Part shown: one piece after another, positions 8,435 to 17,764 of the stretch
How the letters are laid out: the number at the start of each line of letters is the position of its first letter
How positions within the stretch are numbered: position 1 is the stretch's first letter
DNA from: Ruminococcus callidus
GTDB lineage: Bacteria > Bacillota > Clostridia > Oscillospirales > Ruminococcaceae
Direction: 5' to 3'
Length of the DNA: 64,000 nt
Assembly: GCF_020709055.1 (NCBI RefSeq)
Contig: NZ_JAJFCK010000009.1
Coordinates: 24,680 to 88,679, forward strand
Notes under the pieces: model-generated
Database searches by the model: none
The model's input: the letters and a program-made list of their open reading frames with translations, nothing else
Told to the model about the DNA's origin: nothing
Position numbers and translations under genes: made by a program

Positions 8435-9181
8435 TCACTCCTCCGTGGTGTCGGCAGACTGCGCTGCCTTTTTTTGCGCTTCCAGAGCGGCACGCTTTTT
8501 GTCCTGTGCGATCTCGATGGACGTGCGGTGTTTCGGCACATCGTGGAGAATGGGGAACGGCGGATTTTCCTCCACCATGGATTTGATGCTGTCCATGATG
8601 TCCTTCCGCATGGCGTGCATTTCGTGGGGATTGGAGTCAGCGTTCAGTCCGTAGTCTGCGGCATAGATGGGCTTGCCCACACGCACGCAGATCCTGCTGC
8701 GGAAGTGGAGATTGTTGGAGTCGAAGATCAGCCCGATGGGGACAACCGGTTTTCCGCTGCGTGCCGCCAGAACGCAGACGCCGCTTTTGCCTCTGCCCAC
8801 CTTGCCGTCAGTGTGGCGGGTGCCCTCCGGAAAGATGGTGAGGTGGCGCCGTCTGTCCAGCCGCTTGGTGGCCTCTGAGAGCATGTCGTAGTCGGGGTGC
8901 TTGGCATCCGCTGTGGGGAATGCGCCCATGAGCCGGATAAAGCCGCCGAAGACGGGGTTTTTGAACAGCGGTTCTTTGGCGATGAAGTTGAACGGATGGG
9001 GCGCTGCCATTGCCACCAGCACCGGATCCAGATAGCTGCGGTGGTTGGAGGCGAAGATGACAGCGGTGCCCTTGGGGACATTTTCCCGTCCCTCAAAGGA
9101 AATGCGGTAGTAAAAGAAAAATGCGATCCGCACCAGATAATAGGCGATGCGATAAAAGAAAAAGACAATGGGATACGGCAA
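8435..9181 (-). CDS. plsC: 1-acyl-sn-glycerol-3-phosphate acyltransferase PlsC
   Basis: Membrane enzyme that acylates lysophosphatidic acid to phosphatidic acid. Motif I is NHRSYLD (H-x4-D) near residue 46. FPEGTR (motif III) is near residue 118. An N-terminal hydrophobic hairpin rich in Phe, Tyr and Ile anchors it. The start codon is TTG at 9181, decided by a near-perfect ribosome binding site (AAAGGAGGTGATTTC) directly upstream. The C-terminal tail is Ala/Lys-rich and poorly conserved. It sits in the cmk-plsC-ispH::rpsA order typical of Clostridia. Confidence 0.92.
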   Translation of the reverse strand: MPYPIVFFFYRIAYYLVRIAFFFYYRISFEGRENVPKGTAVIFASNHRSYLDPVLVAMAAPHPFNFIAKEPLFKNPVFGGFIRLMGAFPTADAKHPDYDMLSEATKRLDRRRHLTIFPEGTRHTDGKVGRGKSGVCVLAARSGKPVVPIGLIFDSNNLHFRSRICVRVGKPIYAADYGLNADSNPHEMHAMRKDIMDSIKSMVEENPPFPILHDVPKHRTSIEIAQDKKRAALEAQKKAAQSADTTEE

Positions 9182-9203
9182 GAAATCACCTCCTTTGGGA
9201 ACG

Positions 9204-9872
9204 TCATTCCAGATCTAGTCGATCCTCCACCAGATCCATGATCTCCTCACAAACCTCGTGGAAGCCCATGGTGGTGCTGTCGATGCGTACGGCGTCCTTG
9301 GCACACTTCAGCGGTGCGATCTTCCGGTGGGTGTCGTTGTAGTCCCGCTGCCTGATCTCCTCCAGAAGCTGTTCATAGGTGGGCGCATCGGGCTTGTCCT
9401 CCAGCTCTAAGTACCGGCGGCTGGCACGTTCCTCAGCCGATGCCGTCAGGAAGATTTTCAGATCGGCATCCGGCAGAACTACGGTGCCGATATCTCTGCC
9501 GTCCATGATGACGTTGAATTCCCGTGCGATGTCCTTTTGGGTCTCCAGCAGGAACGCCCGCACCTCCGGCAGCGCCGAGATCTCAGACGCTTTCATGGAG
9601 ATTTCCGGCGTGCGGATTTTTTCGGTGACGTTGTCGCCGTTGAGGAAGATGCACTGTGTTCCGCCGAAGTACTTCAGCTCCAGGTGGCAGTCATCCTCCA
9701 GCGCCTTGAGGAACTCCTCCCGTGTGGAATACTCCAGCGAGAACAGTGCTGTCGCACGATAGAGTGCGCCGGTGTCCACGTAGACAAATCCAAGCTGAGA
9801 AGCCACTTCCCGTGCAATGCTGCTTTTGCCGGCACCGGCAGGGCCATCGATGGCAATGTTAATCGTTTTCAT
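9204..9872 (-). CDS. cmk: Cytidylate kinase
   Basis: Phosphorylates CMP and dCMP to the diphosphates in pyrimidine nucleotide salvage and lipid precursor supply. The P-loop GPAGAGKSS is at residues 10-18. DTGALYRA and IMDGRDIGTVVLPDAD (CMP-binding region), then ASAEERASRRY, follow in family order. The length of 222 residues is normal. AAGGAG lies before ATG 9872. A 66-bp gap to the flavoprotein gene upstream leaves room for an internal promoter, but none is convincing. Confidence 0.94.
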   Translation of the reverse strand: MKTINIAIDGPAGAGKSSIAREVASQLGFVYVDTGALYRATALFSLEYSTREEFLKALEDDCHLELKYFGGTQCIFLNGDNVTEKIRTPEISMKASEISALPEVRAFLLETQKDIAREFNVIMDGRDIGTVVLPDADLKIFLTASAEERASRRYLELEDKPDAPTYEQLLEEIRQRDYNDTHRKIAPLKCAKDAVRIDSTTMGFHEVCEEIMDLVEDRLDLE

Positions 9873-9938
9873 ACTGTAAAACTCCTTATGTGTATCATCA
9901 ATTTTAGAATTATGAAATGTGTGATGCAGAACGGACGC

Positions 9939-11177
9939 TCATTCCACCAGCGCCATGGATGCGCCGGCGCAGTACGCTGTGGAAAAGGCGATCTGTAAGT
10001 TGAAACCGCCGGTATAGGCGTCCACGTCCAGAATCTCGCCGGCAAAGTACAGGTGCGGACAGCGCTTGGACTCCATGGTCTTGGCGTTGACCTCCCGAAC
10101 CGAGACACCGCCCCGTGTAATGATCGCCTCGTCAATGGGGCGAAACGCACGGATGTGCAGCGGCAGCGCCTTGATACAGCTGCCAAGCGTCTGGCGCTGC
10201 ACGCGTGTCAGGCTGTTTGCCTTGGTGTCCGGCGCAATGCGGCACTGCTTCAGCACCGGAAGAATCAGCTTTGCCGGCAGCAGCGCATGGAGCAGATTCC
10301 CCACATCACGGTTGGGTGCTTCGCTCAGATCACGCTGGATGCGGCGATCCAGTTTTTCCGGTGTCAGTCCCGGCTTCAGGTCGATCTCCATCCGATAGTC
10401 CTGCGGCGTGCCCTTGCGCATCATGGCGCTTGCGCTGAGCACCAGCGGGCCGGAGATGCCAAAGTGGGTGAAGAGCATTTCGCCAAGCTCCTCAAAAACG
10501 CAGCGGTCGCCCCGATAGAGTCGGAGTGTGACGTTCCGCAGGGACAGCCCCATGGCATCCCGGCACCAGTTCTCCTCCGTCACCAGCGGGATCAGGGAGG
10601 GCATCGGCGGAACAATGGTGTGTCCTGCCGATTCCGCCAGACGATACCCGATGCCGGTGGAACCGGTCTTGGGGTAGGACATGCCGCCGGTGGCGAGCAG
10701 TGTGGTCTTGGCGTGGATCTCCATGCCGGCTGCGGTTTTTGCGCCGATGCAGGCACCGCTGCCGTCGAAGAGCAGCTGCGCTGCCTTTCCGCGCACGACA
10801 GGGATGCCGGCACGGTGCAGGGCGTGCTGAAGCGCCTGCACAATGTCCTCGGCACGGTTGCTCACGGGAAATACCCGATTGCCCCGCTCCGTTTTCAGCG
10901 GAACGCCCAGCTCCTCAAAGTACGCCATCACATCCTGCGGCGTATAGCGGGAGAATGCGCCGTACAGAAACTTGCTGTTGCCTGCCACATTGGCGAGGAG
11001 CGTTTCCCGGTCGCACTCGTTGGTGAGATTGCACCGTCCCTTTCCGGTGATGCGAAGCTTTCGTCCGATCTGTTCGTTTTGTTCTAAAATGATGCAGCGT
11101 TTTCCGCTGCCGGCGGCGGTCAGGGCTGCAAATACGCCCGCAGGGCCGCCGCCGATGCATAAGTGGTCAGTTTCCAT
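9939..11177 (-). CDS. BaiN/HI0933-type FAD-dependent oxidoreductase
   Basis: Flavoprotein of 412 residues. The FAD-binding dinucleotide fold is GGGPAGVFAA at residues 8-17. The family-typical GRKLRITGKGRCNLTN follows near residue 38, and the FAD-closing FAGEILDVDAYTGGFN is near the C-terminus. The HI0933 family includes BaiN of bile-acid metabolism and proteins misnamed aminoacetone oxidase; the substrate here is unknown. It lies 6 bp downstream of the DUF3006 gene. The conserved genomic position next to cmk suggests a housekeeping rather than a bile-acid role. Confidence 0.85.
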   Translation of the reverse strand: METDHLCIGGGPAGVFAALTAAGSGKRCIILEQNEQIGRKLRITGKGRCNLTNECDRETLLANVAGNSKFLYGAFSRYTPQDVMAYFEELGVPLKTERGNRVFPVSNRAEDIVQALQHALHRAGIPVVRGKAAQLLFDGSGACIGAKTAAGMEIHAKTTLLATGGMSYPKTGSTGIGYRLAESAGHTIVPPMPSLIPLVTEENWCRDAMGLSLRNVTLRLYRGDRCVFEELGEMLFTHFGISGPLVLSASAMMRKGTPQDYRMEIDLKPGLTPEKLDRRIQRDLSEAPNRDVGNLLHALLPAKLILPVLKQCRIAPDTKANSLTRVQRQTLGSCIKALPLHIRAFRPIDEAIITRGGVSVREVNAKTMESKRCPHLYFAGEILDVDAYTGGFNLQIAFSTAYCAGASMALVE

Positions 11178-11183
11178 AGTTCC

Positions 11184-11393
11184 TCACTTTTTCCACAATT
11201 TTTTGGTACGGGCAATCATTTTTTCCCGTCTGGTTTTGGTTGCGCTGGTGTCGATCTCGTAGCCAAGGTTGTTGGGAATCAGAATGTCGCCCTCCTTTGC
11301 CTCCGGCGGGAGCTGTTCCCGCGGGACGGAAACCATGCCGTCGTCGGTTTCCAGAATGGCAAAGCGCATTTCGAAGCGGTCGATGATAATCAT
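11184..11393 (-). CDS. DUF3006 domain protein
   Basis: A 69-residue protein starting MIIIDRFEMRFAILETDDG, continuing VPREQLPPEAKEGDIL and ending in a basic tail. This is the DUF3006 signature: a small beta-rich domain of unknown function. DUF3006 genes often follow secreted ComEC-like metallo-beta-lactamase genes, as here with an 11-bp gap. The start has AAGGGGG upstream. Confidence 0.82.
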   Translation of the reverse strand: MIIIDRFEMRFAILETDDGMVSVPREQLPPEAKEGDILIPNNLGYEIDTSATKTRREKMIARTKKLWKK

Positions 11394-11404
11394 AGAATGC
11401 CCCC

Positions 11405-12433
11405 TTATTTTTCCGTGGTAACGGTCAGCTTTGCACCGTCTGAGGAAATGCAGACGGTGCCGTTTTCGTCGGTGCGGTAGATCTGATTGCCGCAGAACTT
11501 GGAGAGCCGTGCCACAGCTTCGCTGTGGGGGTGTCCGTAGGTGTTGTCATATCCGCAGGAGATCACCGCATACTTGGGGTTGATGGCATAGAGAAAATCG
11601 TCAGTGGAGGATTCCCGGCTGCCGTGGTGACCCACTTTCAGCACGTCCGCCTTGACGTGATCCAGCGCACCGGCAGAGAGCAGATCCTTTTCCTCCGGCT
11701 TGGAGGCATCTCCGGTGAAGAAGAAGCCGTTTTCGCCGCAGGTCAGATAGGCGCAGACGGAGTAGTCGTTCAGGGAACTGTAGTCATCGCCAGGGGAGGG
11801 AATGATCTCCAGCGCAGCACTGCCCAGATCCAGCGTCTGGGATTCTGCCGGTGTCAGGGAGAGTCCGTTGGCCTCCACGCCGTCCAGAAATTTCTCATAG
11901 GTGCGTGTGGTGGGAATCTGGCTGTCCGGCACCTCCGGCACGATGATCTCCTGAATGGTGAGGTCATCGGAGCTGGCAGCATACTGCAGAACTGCCGGCA
12001 TACCGCCGATGTGGTCGGCGTGGGGGTGGGTGGCGATGACATAGTCCAGCGTCTTGACGCCGTGCTCCTGCAATGCGGAGAGCACTGTATCTCCGGCGCT
12101 TGCCTCGCCGGCGTCGATGAGGACGGCAGCGGAATCGGTGAGGATCAAGGCGCTATCCCCCTGTCCAACGTCCAGATAGTAGACGGAACAGCTTCCGACG
12201 GTGGAATCGCTCTCCAGCCCGAAGGTGTCGTCCAGAGCATCATCGATGTATTGCTCGATGCCCTCCATGGCACAGCCGGTTGCGGAGCAGGTGATGACCA
12301 GCGCACTCAGGAGCGCCGTGATTTTTTGGATGTACTTTTTTTGGTGTTTCGTGGGGATGCGCCTCCTTTGGAAGAATGAGGTTTTCCGGATTTTCCGCCG
12401 CGCTGGGCGGGGGCATCCGGCGCCACCAGACAA
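11405..12433 (-). CDS. Secreted ComEC/Rec2-like metallo-beta-lactamase lipoprotein
   Basis: The metallo-beta-lactamase fold resembles the hydrolase domain of ComEC: YYLDVGQGDSALI, the metal motif HPHADHIGG, then FTGDAS and VGHHGSRES. A lipoprotein signal (ALLSALVITCSATGC) predicts surface anchoring at its Cys. The start is uncertain. The only in-frame ATG/GTG/TTG upstream of the signal peptide is TTG 12433, which lacks a good ribosome binding site and adds 27 unlikely residues. AGGAGG at 12362-12367 instead points to ACG at 12352 (9-nt spacer), which would give a compact signal peptide. The 5' end overlaps ygiQ. The substrate may be extracellular DNA or nucleotides. Confidence 0.82.
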   Translation of the reverse strand: MSGGAGCPRPARRKIRKTSFFQRRRIPTKHQKKYIQKITALLSALVITCSATGCAMEGIEQYIDDALDDTFGLESDSTVGSCSVYYLDVGQGDSALILTDSAAVLIDAGEASAGDTVLSALQEHGVKTLDYVIATHPHADHIGGMPAVLQYAASSDDLTIQEIIVPEVPDSQIPTTRTYEKFLDGVEANGLSLTPAESQTLDLGSAALEIIPSPGDDYSSLNDYSVCAYLTCGENGFFFTGDASKPEEKDLLSAGALDHVKADVLKVGHHGSRESSTDDFLYAINPKYAVISCGYDNTYGHPHSEAVARLSKFCGNQIYRTDENGTVCISSDGAKLTVTTEK

Positions 12434-14202
12434 CCCGGCCTGGTACCGATGAGATCCTGTCTGCCTGCCTGACGCAGGGCGGAGAGGACAATCTGCCGGT
12501 TCTGGGGAAGATAGTATTGCAGCAGCGCACGCTGCATGGCTTTTTCCTGCGGGGTCTTGGGAACGTAGACCGGTTCCATCGTGTAGGGGTCCAGCTCCGT
12601 GTAGTACATGCAGGTGGAGATGGTGCCGGGGGTGGGATAGAAGTCCTGTACCTGTTCCGGATGCATATGGTGATCCCGCAGGAACAGAGAGAGCTTTACT
12701 GCCTCCGCCAGCGTGCTCCCCGGATGGGAGGACATGAGATAGGGCACCAGATACTGCTTCTTGCCGATGCTCTTGGTGATCTCATAGAATCGCTTCTGGA
12801 ATGCCTCATAGCACTCGATGTGAGGCTTTCCCATCTTGTCCAGTACCACGTTGCTGACGTGTTCCGGTGCGACTTTCAGCTGACCGCTGACGTGCTCTGA
12901 AACCAGCTCTTTGAAAAACGTGTCGTCCTTGTCTGCCATCACATAGTCGAACCGGATGCCGGAGCGGATGAACACACGCTTTACGCCGGGGAGTGCCCGA
13001 AGCTTCCGGAGGATGGAGAGGTATTCTGTGTGATCCACCTGAAGCGCCTTGCACGGCTCCGGTGCTAGACATTTTTTTCCGGGGCACATGCCGTGTGTCG
13101 CCTGTTTTTTGCAGGAGGGCAGGCGGAAATTCGCCGTTGGCCCGCCCACGTCGTGGATGTATCCCTTGAAATTGGGCATGGCGATGATCTTTTTCGCCTC
13201 TTCCAGAATGGATTCCTCGCTGCGGCAGGTGATGCGCCGTCCCTGATGCAGGGCGATGGAACAGAAGTTGCAGTAGCCGAAGCAGCCGCGGTTGTGGGCG
13301 ATAGAGAACTGCACCTCCTCAATGGAGGGCACACCGCCCTGTTTGTCGTACATGGGGTGGGCGCATCGGGTGTAGGGCAGCCGGTAGACGGCATCCAGCT
13401 CCTCCTGCGTCAGACTCAGCGCCGGCGGATTCTGCACCAGCATCTTGTCGCCGTGGCGCTGAATGACGACCTTTCCGGAGATCTCGTCCTGCTGGTCGTA
13501 CTGCTGGCGGGTCGCCTTGGCGTATGCCCGCTTGTCCCGGCTGACCTGTGCAAAGTCCGGACACTGCACCGCACCCCATGGGGTGTTGACCGGATCGGTG
13601 AGGTAACAGGTGCCACGAATTCCCGTGATGCCGGAGATGGGGATTCCCTCCGCCAGCTGCTGCGCCAGTTCTGTGATCTGGTGTTCTCCCATGCCGTACA
13701 TGAGCAGATCCGCACCGCTGTCCACCAGAATGGACGGGCGCACACAGTCATCCCAGTAGTCATAGTGGGCAAAGCGCCGGAGGGATGCCTCCAGTCCGCC
13801 GATGGCGATGGCAGCATTGGGATATGCCTCCCGAATTTTCCGGCAATAGGTGATGACGGCACGGTCGGGGCGCAGTCCGGCTTTGCCGCCGGGGGAGTAG
13901 AGATCGCTGTTTCGTTTCCGCTTGGCGGAGGTGTAGTGCGCCACCATGGAGTCGATGTTTCCGCCGGTGACCAGAAATGCCAGCCGCGGACATCCGAAGC
14001 GCATGAAATCCTGTGTGGTGTGCCAGTTGGGCTGGGCAATGACAGCAACGCTGTAGCCCAGTGACTGGAGGATTCTGGTGATGATTGCAGCGCCGAAGCT
14101 GGGATGATCCACGTAGGCATCCCCTGTGATGTAGACAAAATCCGGCTGTTCCACACCGGTTTCCAGGAGTTCCCGTCGTGTGACAGGGAGAAATGCGGTC
14201 AT
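12307..14202 (-). CDS. YgiQ family radical SAM protein
   Basis: Radical SAM protein of 631 residues. The N-terminal domain starts with PVTRRELLETGVEQPDFVYI and has VTGGNIDSMV, both YgiQ hallmarks. The 4Fe-4S motif C-x3-C-x2-C is in GCFGYCNFCS, followed by FKGYIHDVGGPTANFR. The C-terminal tail is short, basic and low-complexity (Lys/Ser/Gly). The reaction is unknown. The start at 14202 has AAAGGAACGG. It is the first gene of the run toward ispH::rpsA. Confidence 0.9.
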   Translation of the reverse strand: MTAFLPVTRRELLETGVEQPDFVYITGDAYVDHPSFGAAIITRILQSLGYSVAVIAQPNWHTTQDFMRFGCPRLAFLVTGGNIDSMVAHYTSAKRKRNSDLYSPGGKAGLRPDRAVITYCRKIREAYPNAAIAIGGLEASLRRFAHYDYWDDCVRPSILVDSGADLLMYGMGEHQITELAQQLAEGIPISGITGIRGTCYLTDPVNTPWGAVQCPDFAQVSRDKRAYAKATRQQYDQQDEISGKVVIQRHGDKMLVQNPPALSLTQEELDAVYRLPYTRCAHPMYDKQGGVPSIEEVQFSIAHNRGCFGYCNFCSIALHQGRRITCRSEESILEEAKKIIAMPNFKGYIHDVGGPTANFRLPSCKKQATHGMCPGKKCLAPEPCKALQVDHTEYLSILRKLRALPGVKRVFIRSGIRFDYVMADKDDTFFKELVSEHVSGQLKVAPEHVSNVVLDKMGKPHIECYEAFQKRFYEITKSIGKKQYLVPYLMSSHPGSTLAEAVKLSLFLRDHHMHPEQVQDFYPTPGTISTCMYYTELDPYTMEPVYVPKTPQEKAMQRALLQYYLPQNRQIVLSALRQAGRQDLIGTRPGCLVAPDAPAQRGGKSGKPHSSKGGASPRNTKKSTSKKSRRS

Positions 14203-14249
14203 AGCACCGTTCCTTTCTGTGAGATCTGTGAGAGGTTCTGAAGCGCCAG

Positions 14250-16799
14250 TTACGGCAGCCGCCGCATCTTTCGCTCGGCGAACTGTTCCTTGGTCATGAG
14301 TACCTTGCGGGGCTTTGCGCCCTCGTACGGCCCGATCACGCCCATCTCCTCCAGCTCATCCATCATTCGTGCGGCACGGGCATAGCCCAGCTTCAGCCGC
14401 CGCTGGAGAGAGGAGGTCGATGCCTGACCGGCTTCCACCACGACCTCGATGGCACGTTCCAATATATCCTCATCGCTGCCCGGTTCCGGCAGGTCATTAT
14501 TTTGTGTCTGCGCCGGTTTCTGTTCGCTTTTGACAACCGGAATGCTCTGTTCCACCTGTTCCATGATGTCGTCGCTGTACTGTGTCTGTGTCTGCGCCTT
14601 GATGAAGGAAACCGTCTTTTCGATCTCCTTGGTGGAGGTGAAGCAGCCCTGCACACGCACCGGCTTGATCTTGCCATTGGGGAGGTACAGCATGTCGCCG
14701 TGTCCCAGCAGCTTTTCCGCACCGCCGGTGTCCAGAATGGTGCGGGAGTCCACCTGCGAGCGGACGGAGAGGGCGATTCGGCTGGGGATGTTCGCCTTGA
14801 TCAGACCGGTGATGATGTCTGTGGTCGGACGCTGGGTCGCAATGATGAGGTGCATGCCGGCAGCACGTGCTTTCTGTGCCAGACGGCAGATGGCGTCCTC
14901 CACTTCCTTGGAGGTGGTCATCATCAGGTCCGCCAGCTCGTCGATGATGACGACGATCTGCGGCAGCGGTTCCAGCTCGCTGTCCGGCTGGGATGCCATG
15001 GTGTTGTAGTCGCTGAGGTCACGGACGCTGTTCTCTGCAAACAGGCTGTACCGCCGCTGCATCTCCTGTACCGCCCAGTTCAGCGCACCGGCTGCCTTTT
15101 TGGGGTCGGTGACCACGGGGATGAGCAGGTGGGGGATTCCCTCGTATACGGTAAATTCTACGATCTTCGGGTCGATGAGGATGAGCTTGACCTCGTCGGG
15201 AGAAGCGTGGTAGAGAATACTCATGATGATGGAGTTGGTGCAGACGGACTTACCGGAACCGGTTGCGCCGGCGATGATCATGTGAGGCAGCCGTGCGATG
15301 TCGCCAACAATACAGTTTCCGGCGATATCTCTGCCCACGGCAAAGGCGAGCTTGCTGCTGGCATTGCGGAAGTTGTCGCTCTCCAGAATTTCCCGCAGGG
15401 AGACGGTGTCCTTGTGGCTGTTGGGGACTTCGATGCCGATGGCAGGCTTGCCGGGAATTGGCGCTTCGATACGGACACCCTGCGCTGCCAGAGAGAGGGC
15501 GATGTCATCCGCCAGACCGGTGATCTTCGAAACCTTGACACCGGCGGCGGACTGAATTTCATAGCGTGTGACAGACGGCCCTCTGGAGATGCCGGTGATG
15601 CGGACGGTCACGCCAAAGCTGTTGAGCGTGTCCACCAGAATGCCGGCCTTTTCCTTCAGCTCCTGCTCCGCAGCAGGGTCGTTGGCACGGCTGATGCCCG
15701 GCTGGAGGAAGTCCATGGGCGGAATCTGATAGGGCTTTTGCAGCACGGCAGACTGGGGCACTGCCAATTCCGGTGCGCCGGCAGACTCCGCCTGTTTTTC
15801 GGCTTTTGCCAGCTCCGGCGGGGCTGCCGACCATTCCTCCGGTGTGACAATGCCGGCGGTGTCTCCGTCTGTGGGGATGGGCAGGTCAATGTCCATGTCG
15901 TACGGCTCGCCCTCCTGCGGTCTGGAATCCCGAATCATGGCTTCCAGCTCAGAGGAGAAGTCCGGCTGTGCCTCCGGCGCAGGTGCTGCGGCAGGCGGCT
16001 CCGGAAAAACGGGGTCGGGCTGTGCTGCTGCTCTGCGGGGCATCGGAGGCTGCGGCTCCTGCGGCAGGAAGACTTCCGGCTCTTCTGCCGGTTCTTCTTC
16101 CGGCGCAGCGTCCTCCGCCCACTCCGCATCCCGATTCCAAAGCTCCCGCAGCTTGCGGAACGGCAGGCGTATGTAGCCCCATAGCTGGGACATACTCAGA
16201 TCCAAAAATTTCATGATGGCGAGGAACAGCAGAATCACAATGGTGATCCGTGCGCCGGTCGCCCCGAGAATCCGGATGAGCGGATAGGCGAGAATGGCGC
16301 TGATGACACCGCCGCTCTGGAACGCATTTTCCACGCCGGTCCTGTAGAGATAGCTGATGGCACGGATAAAGTTTTTCTTTTCGATGTCGCCCACAAAGAT
16401 GATCTGTACAAAGCTGCTGACGATGACGGTCAGCAGCAGATCGTAGAGAAATCGGCGGAGCAGCGGTGTGTCCGACTGCTTTTCCGTCCGGTAGGCGGAC
16501 AGCAGCAGAATAAACGGCACCAGCAGAAACGAGAACCCGAATATTCCCCGCACCACGCAGTGCAGGAATTTCCAGCCGGCGGAGCCTTGGATAAAAGAGA
16601 CCAGAAAGAACAGTACGGCGCACGCAAACAGAATGACCGACTGAAACTTGGAGTTCCCGTGCTGCTGCTGGTTCAGCTTTTCCAGTGCTGTTTCCTTGGC
16701 TGTCTTGGATTTGGCAGCGGCAGGCCTGGCGGGGGCTGTTTTTTTTCGTTTGGGTTTGGAGCTTGACGAGGCTCTGGAAGATTTTTTCTTGTTAGCCAA
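14250..16799 (-). CDS. ftsK: DNA translocase FtsK/SpoIIIE
   Basis: ATP-driven double-stranded DNA pump for chromosome segregation at division or into the forespore. An N-terminal basic stretch is followed by four transmembrane helices (about residues 50-190), a Pro/Glu/Ala-rich linker (about 220-340), then the RecA-like motor. Walker A is GATGSGKS near residue 508, Walker B is VVIIDELADL, and IATQRPTTDIITGLIKANIP follows. The C-terminal gamma winged helix, which reads orientation sequences in the DNA, is ASTSSLQRRLKLGYARAARM. The start is TTG 16799, supported by AAAGGGAAATGTA; a nearby ATG is out of frame. Confidence 0.94.
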   Translation of the reverse strand: MANKKKSSRASSSSKPKRKKTAPARPAAAKSKTAKETALEKLNQQQHGNSKFQSVILFACAVLFFLVSFIQGSAGWKFLHCVVRGIFGFSFLLVPFILLLSAYRTEKQSDTPLLRRFLYDLLLTVIVSSFVQIIFVGDIEKKNFIRAISYLYRTGVENAFQSGGVISAILAYPLIRILGATGARITIVILLFLAIMKFLDLSMSQLWGYIRLPFRKLRELWNRDAEWAEDAAPEEEPAEEPEVFLPQEPQPPMPRRAAAQPDPVFPEPPAAAPAPEAQPDFSSELEAMIRDSRPQEGEPYDMDIDLPIPTDGDTAGIVTPEEWSAAPPELAKAEKQAESAGAPELAVPQSAVLQKPYQIPPMDFLQPGISRANDPAAEQELKEKAGILVDTLNSFGVTVRITGISRGPSVTRYEIQSAAGVKVSKITGLADDIALSLAAQGVRIEAPIPGKPAIGIEVPNSHKDTVSLREILESDNFRNASSKLAFAVGRDIAGNCIVGDIARLPHMIIAGATGSGKSVCTNSIIMSILYHASPDEVKLILIDPKIVEFTVYEGIPHLLIPVVTDPKKAAGALNWAVQEMQRRYSLFAENSVRDLSDYNTMASQPDSELEPLPQIVVIIDELADLMMTTSKEVEDAICRLAQKARAAGMHLIIATQRPTTDIITGLIKANIPSRIALSVRSQVDSRTILDTGGAEKLLGHGDMLYLPNGKIKPVRVQGCFTSTKEIEKTVSFIKAQTQTQYSDDIMEQVEQSIPVVKSEQKPAQTQNNDLPEPGSDEDILERAIEVVVEAGQASTSSLQRRLKLGYARAARMMDELEEMGVIGPYEGAKPRKVLMTKEQFAERKMRRLP

Positions 16800-16835
16800 T
16801 ACATTTCCCTTTCTTCGCAGAAGCCCCCGAACGGC

Positions 16836-17546
16836 TCAGCAATACCGTGGCTCCTGTGTTTCGATTTGATGATAGAGCGCCTCAATGGCCTCGTGCAGCG
16901 AGCCGATGCGGTCGATGAGTCCGCAGGCAACGGCCTCCTTTCCGGAGAGAACTGTGCCCATATCGGTCGCCATCTCCTGCGTGTTCATCATCATCTGGCG
17001 CAAACCGCCCTCGGTGACGTGGCTGTGCCGGAGGAGAAAGCCTGTGATGCGCTCCTGTATTTTTTCAAAATAGCGTGTTGTCTGGGGGACGCCGAGCACC
17101 AGACCGCTGGTTCGCACCGGATGCACGGTCATAGAGGCGGACGGCACGATCATGGAGAGATCTGCGCTGACGGCGAGCGGAATGCCGATGGAGTGTCCGC
17201 CGCCCAGCACCAGAGAAACGGTGGGAGTCCGCATACCGGCGATCATCTCAGCGATCGCAAGACCGGCTTCCACATCGCCGCCCATGGTGTTCAGCAGGAT
17301 CAGCAGTCCCTCAATGCTGCGGTCCTGCTCAATGGCGACCAGCGCCGGCAGGATGTGTTCATACTTGGTGGTTTTGGTGTCCTCCGGCAGGTTGCTGTGC
17401 CCTTCGATCTGTCCGATGACGGAGAGGCAGTGAATCAGATGGCGTGCGTTTTGCGGACGCACACCGCCGGTTTCCTCAATGATCTTTGCCTGATCCAGCT
17501 GTTCCTCCGAACCGGACGGGGACGCTTCGTGGTTTTGTGTTGTCAC
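16836..17546 (-). CDS. TepA-like ClpP-class protease
   Basis: ClpP-fold serine protease resembling Bacillus TepA (YmfB). The nucleophile Ser is in GGGHSIGIPLA and the catalytic His in ASMTVHPV. NTMGGDVEAGLAIAEMI matches the oligomerisation region of ClpP. Position next to ftsK/spoIIIE is the TepA context. The start is GTG 17546, set by AAAGGAG 8 nt upstream; reading in from ATG 17630 would place the ribosome binding site inside the gene. The length of 236 residues is close to TepA (about 245). Proposed roles are cleanup of signal peptides and germination; neither is proven here. Confidence 0.83.
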   Translation of the reverse strand: MTTQNHEASPSGSEEQLDQAKIIEETGGVRPQNARHLIHCLSVIGQIEGHSNLPEDTKTTKYEHILPALVAIEQDRSIEGLLILLNTMGGDVEAGLAIAEMIAGMRTPTVSLVLGGGHSIGIPLAVSADLSMIVPSASMTVHPVRTSGLVLGVPQTTRYFEKIQERITGFLLRHSHVTEGGLRQMMMNTQEMATDMGTVLSGKEAVACGLIDRIGSLHEAIEALYHQIETQEPRYC

Positions 17547-17665
17547 GCTGACGCTCCTTTCGCATGGCTGAAAGTCCTTGGAATGCATGGAGTTAGCATA
17601 CCCGAAGCGCCGGCATTTATGCAGCTGCACGTGATTTGTGCGGTTCTTATACTTTTTTACATTAT

Positions 17666-17693
17666 ATTATATCATAAACCCTTGAAAAGTCAA
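17666..17693 (-). promoter_or_regulatory. Sigma-A promoter for tepA-ftsK
   Basis: On the minus strand: TTGACT (17688-17693), a 16-bp spacer, then TATAAT (17666-17671) preceded by TG one base away, an extended -10. A second overlapping TATAAT lies at 17661-17666. It leaves a leader of about 110 nt before GTG 17546. Confidence 0.8.
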
Positions 17694-17764
17694 GTGATAT
17701 CTCGTCGATGTTTGTGAGAATCGGGGGCTGCACCGGGATTTTTTTGAAGTGCGGGGAAATGCGT

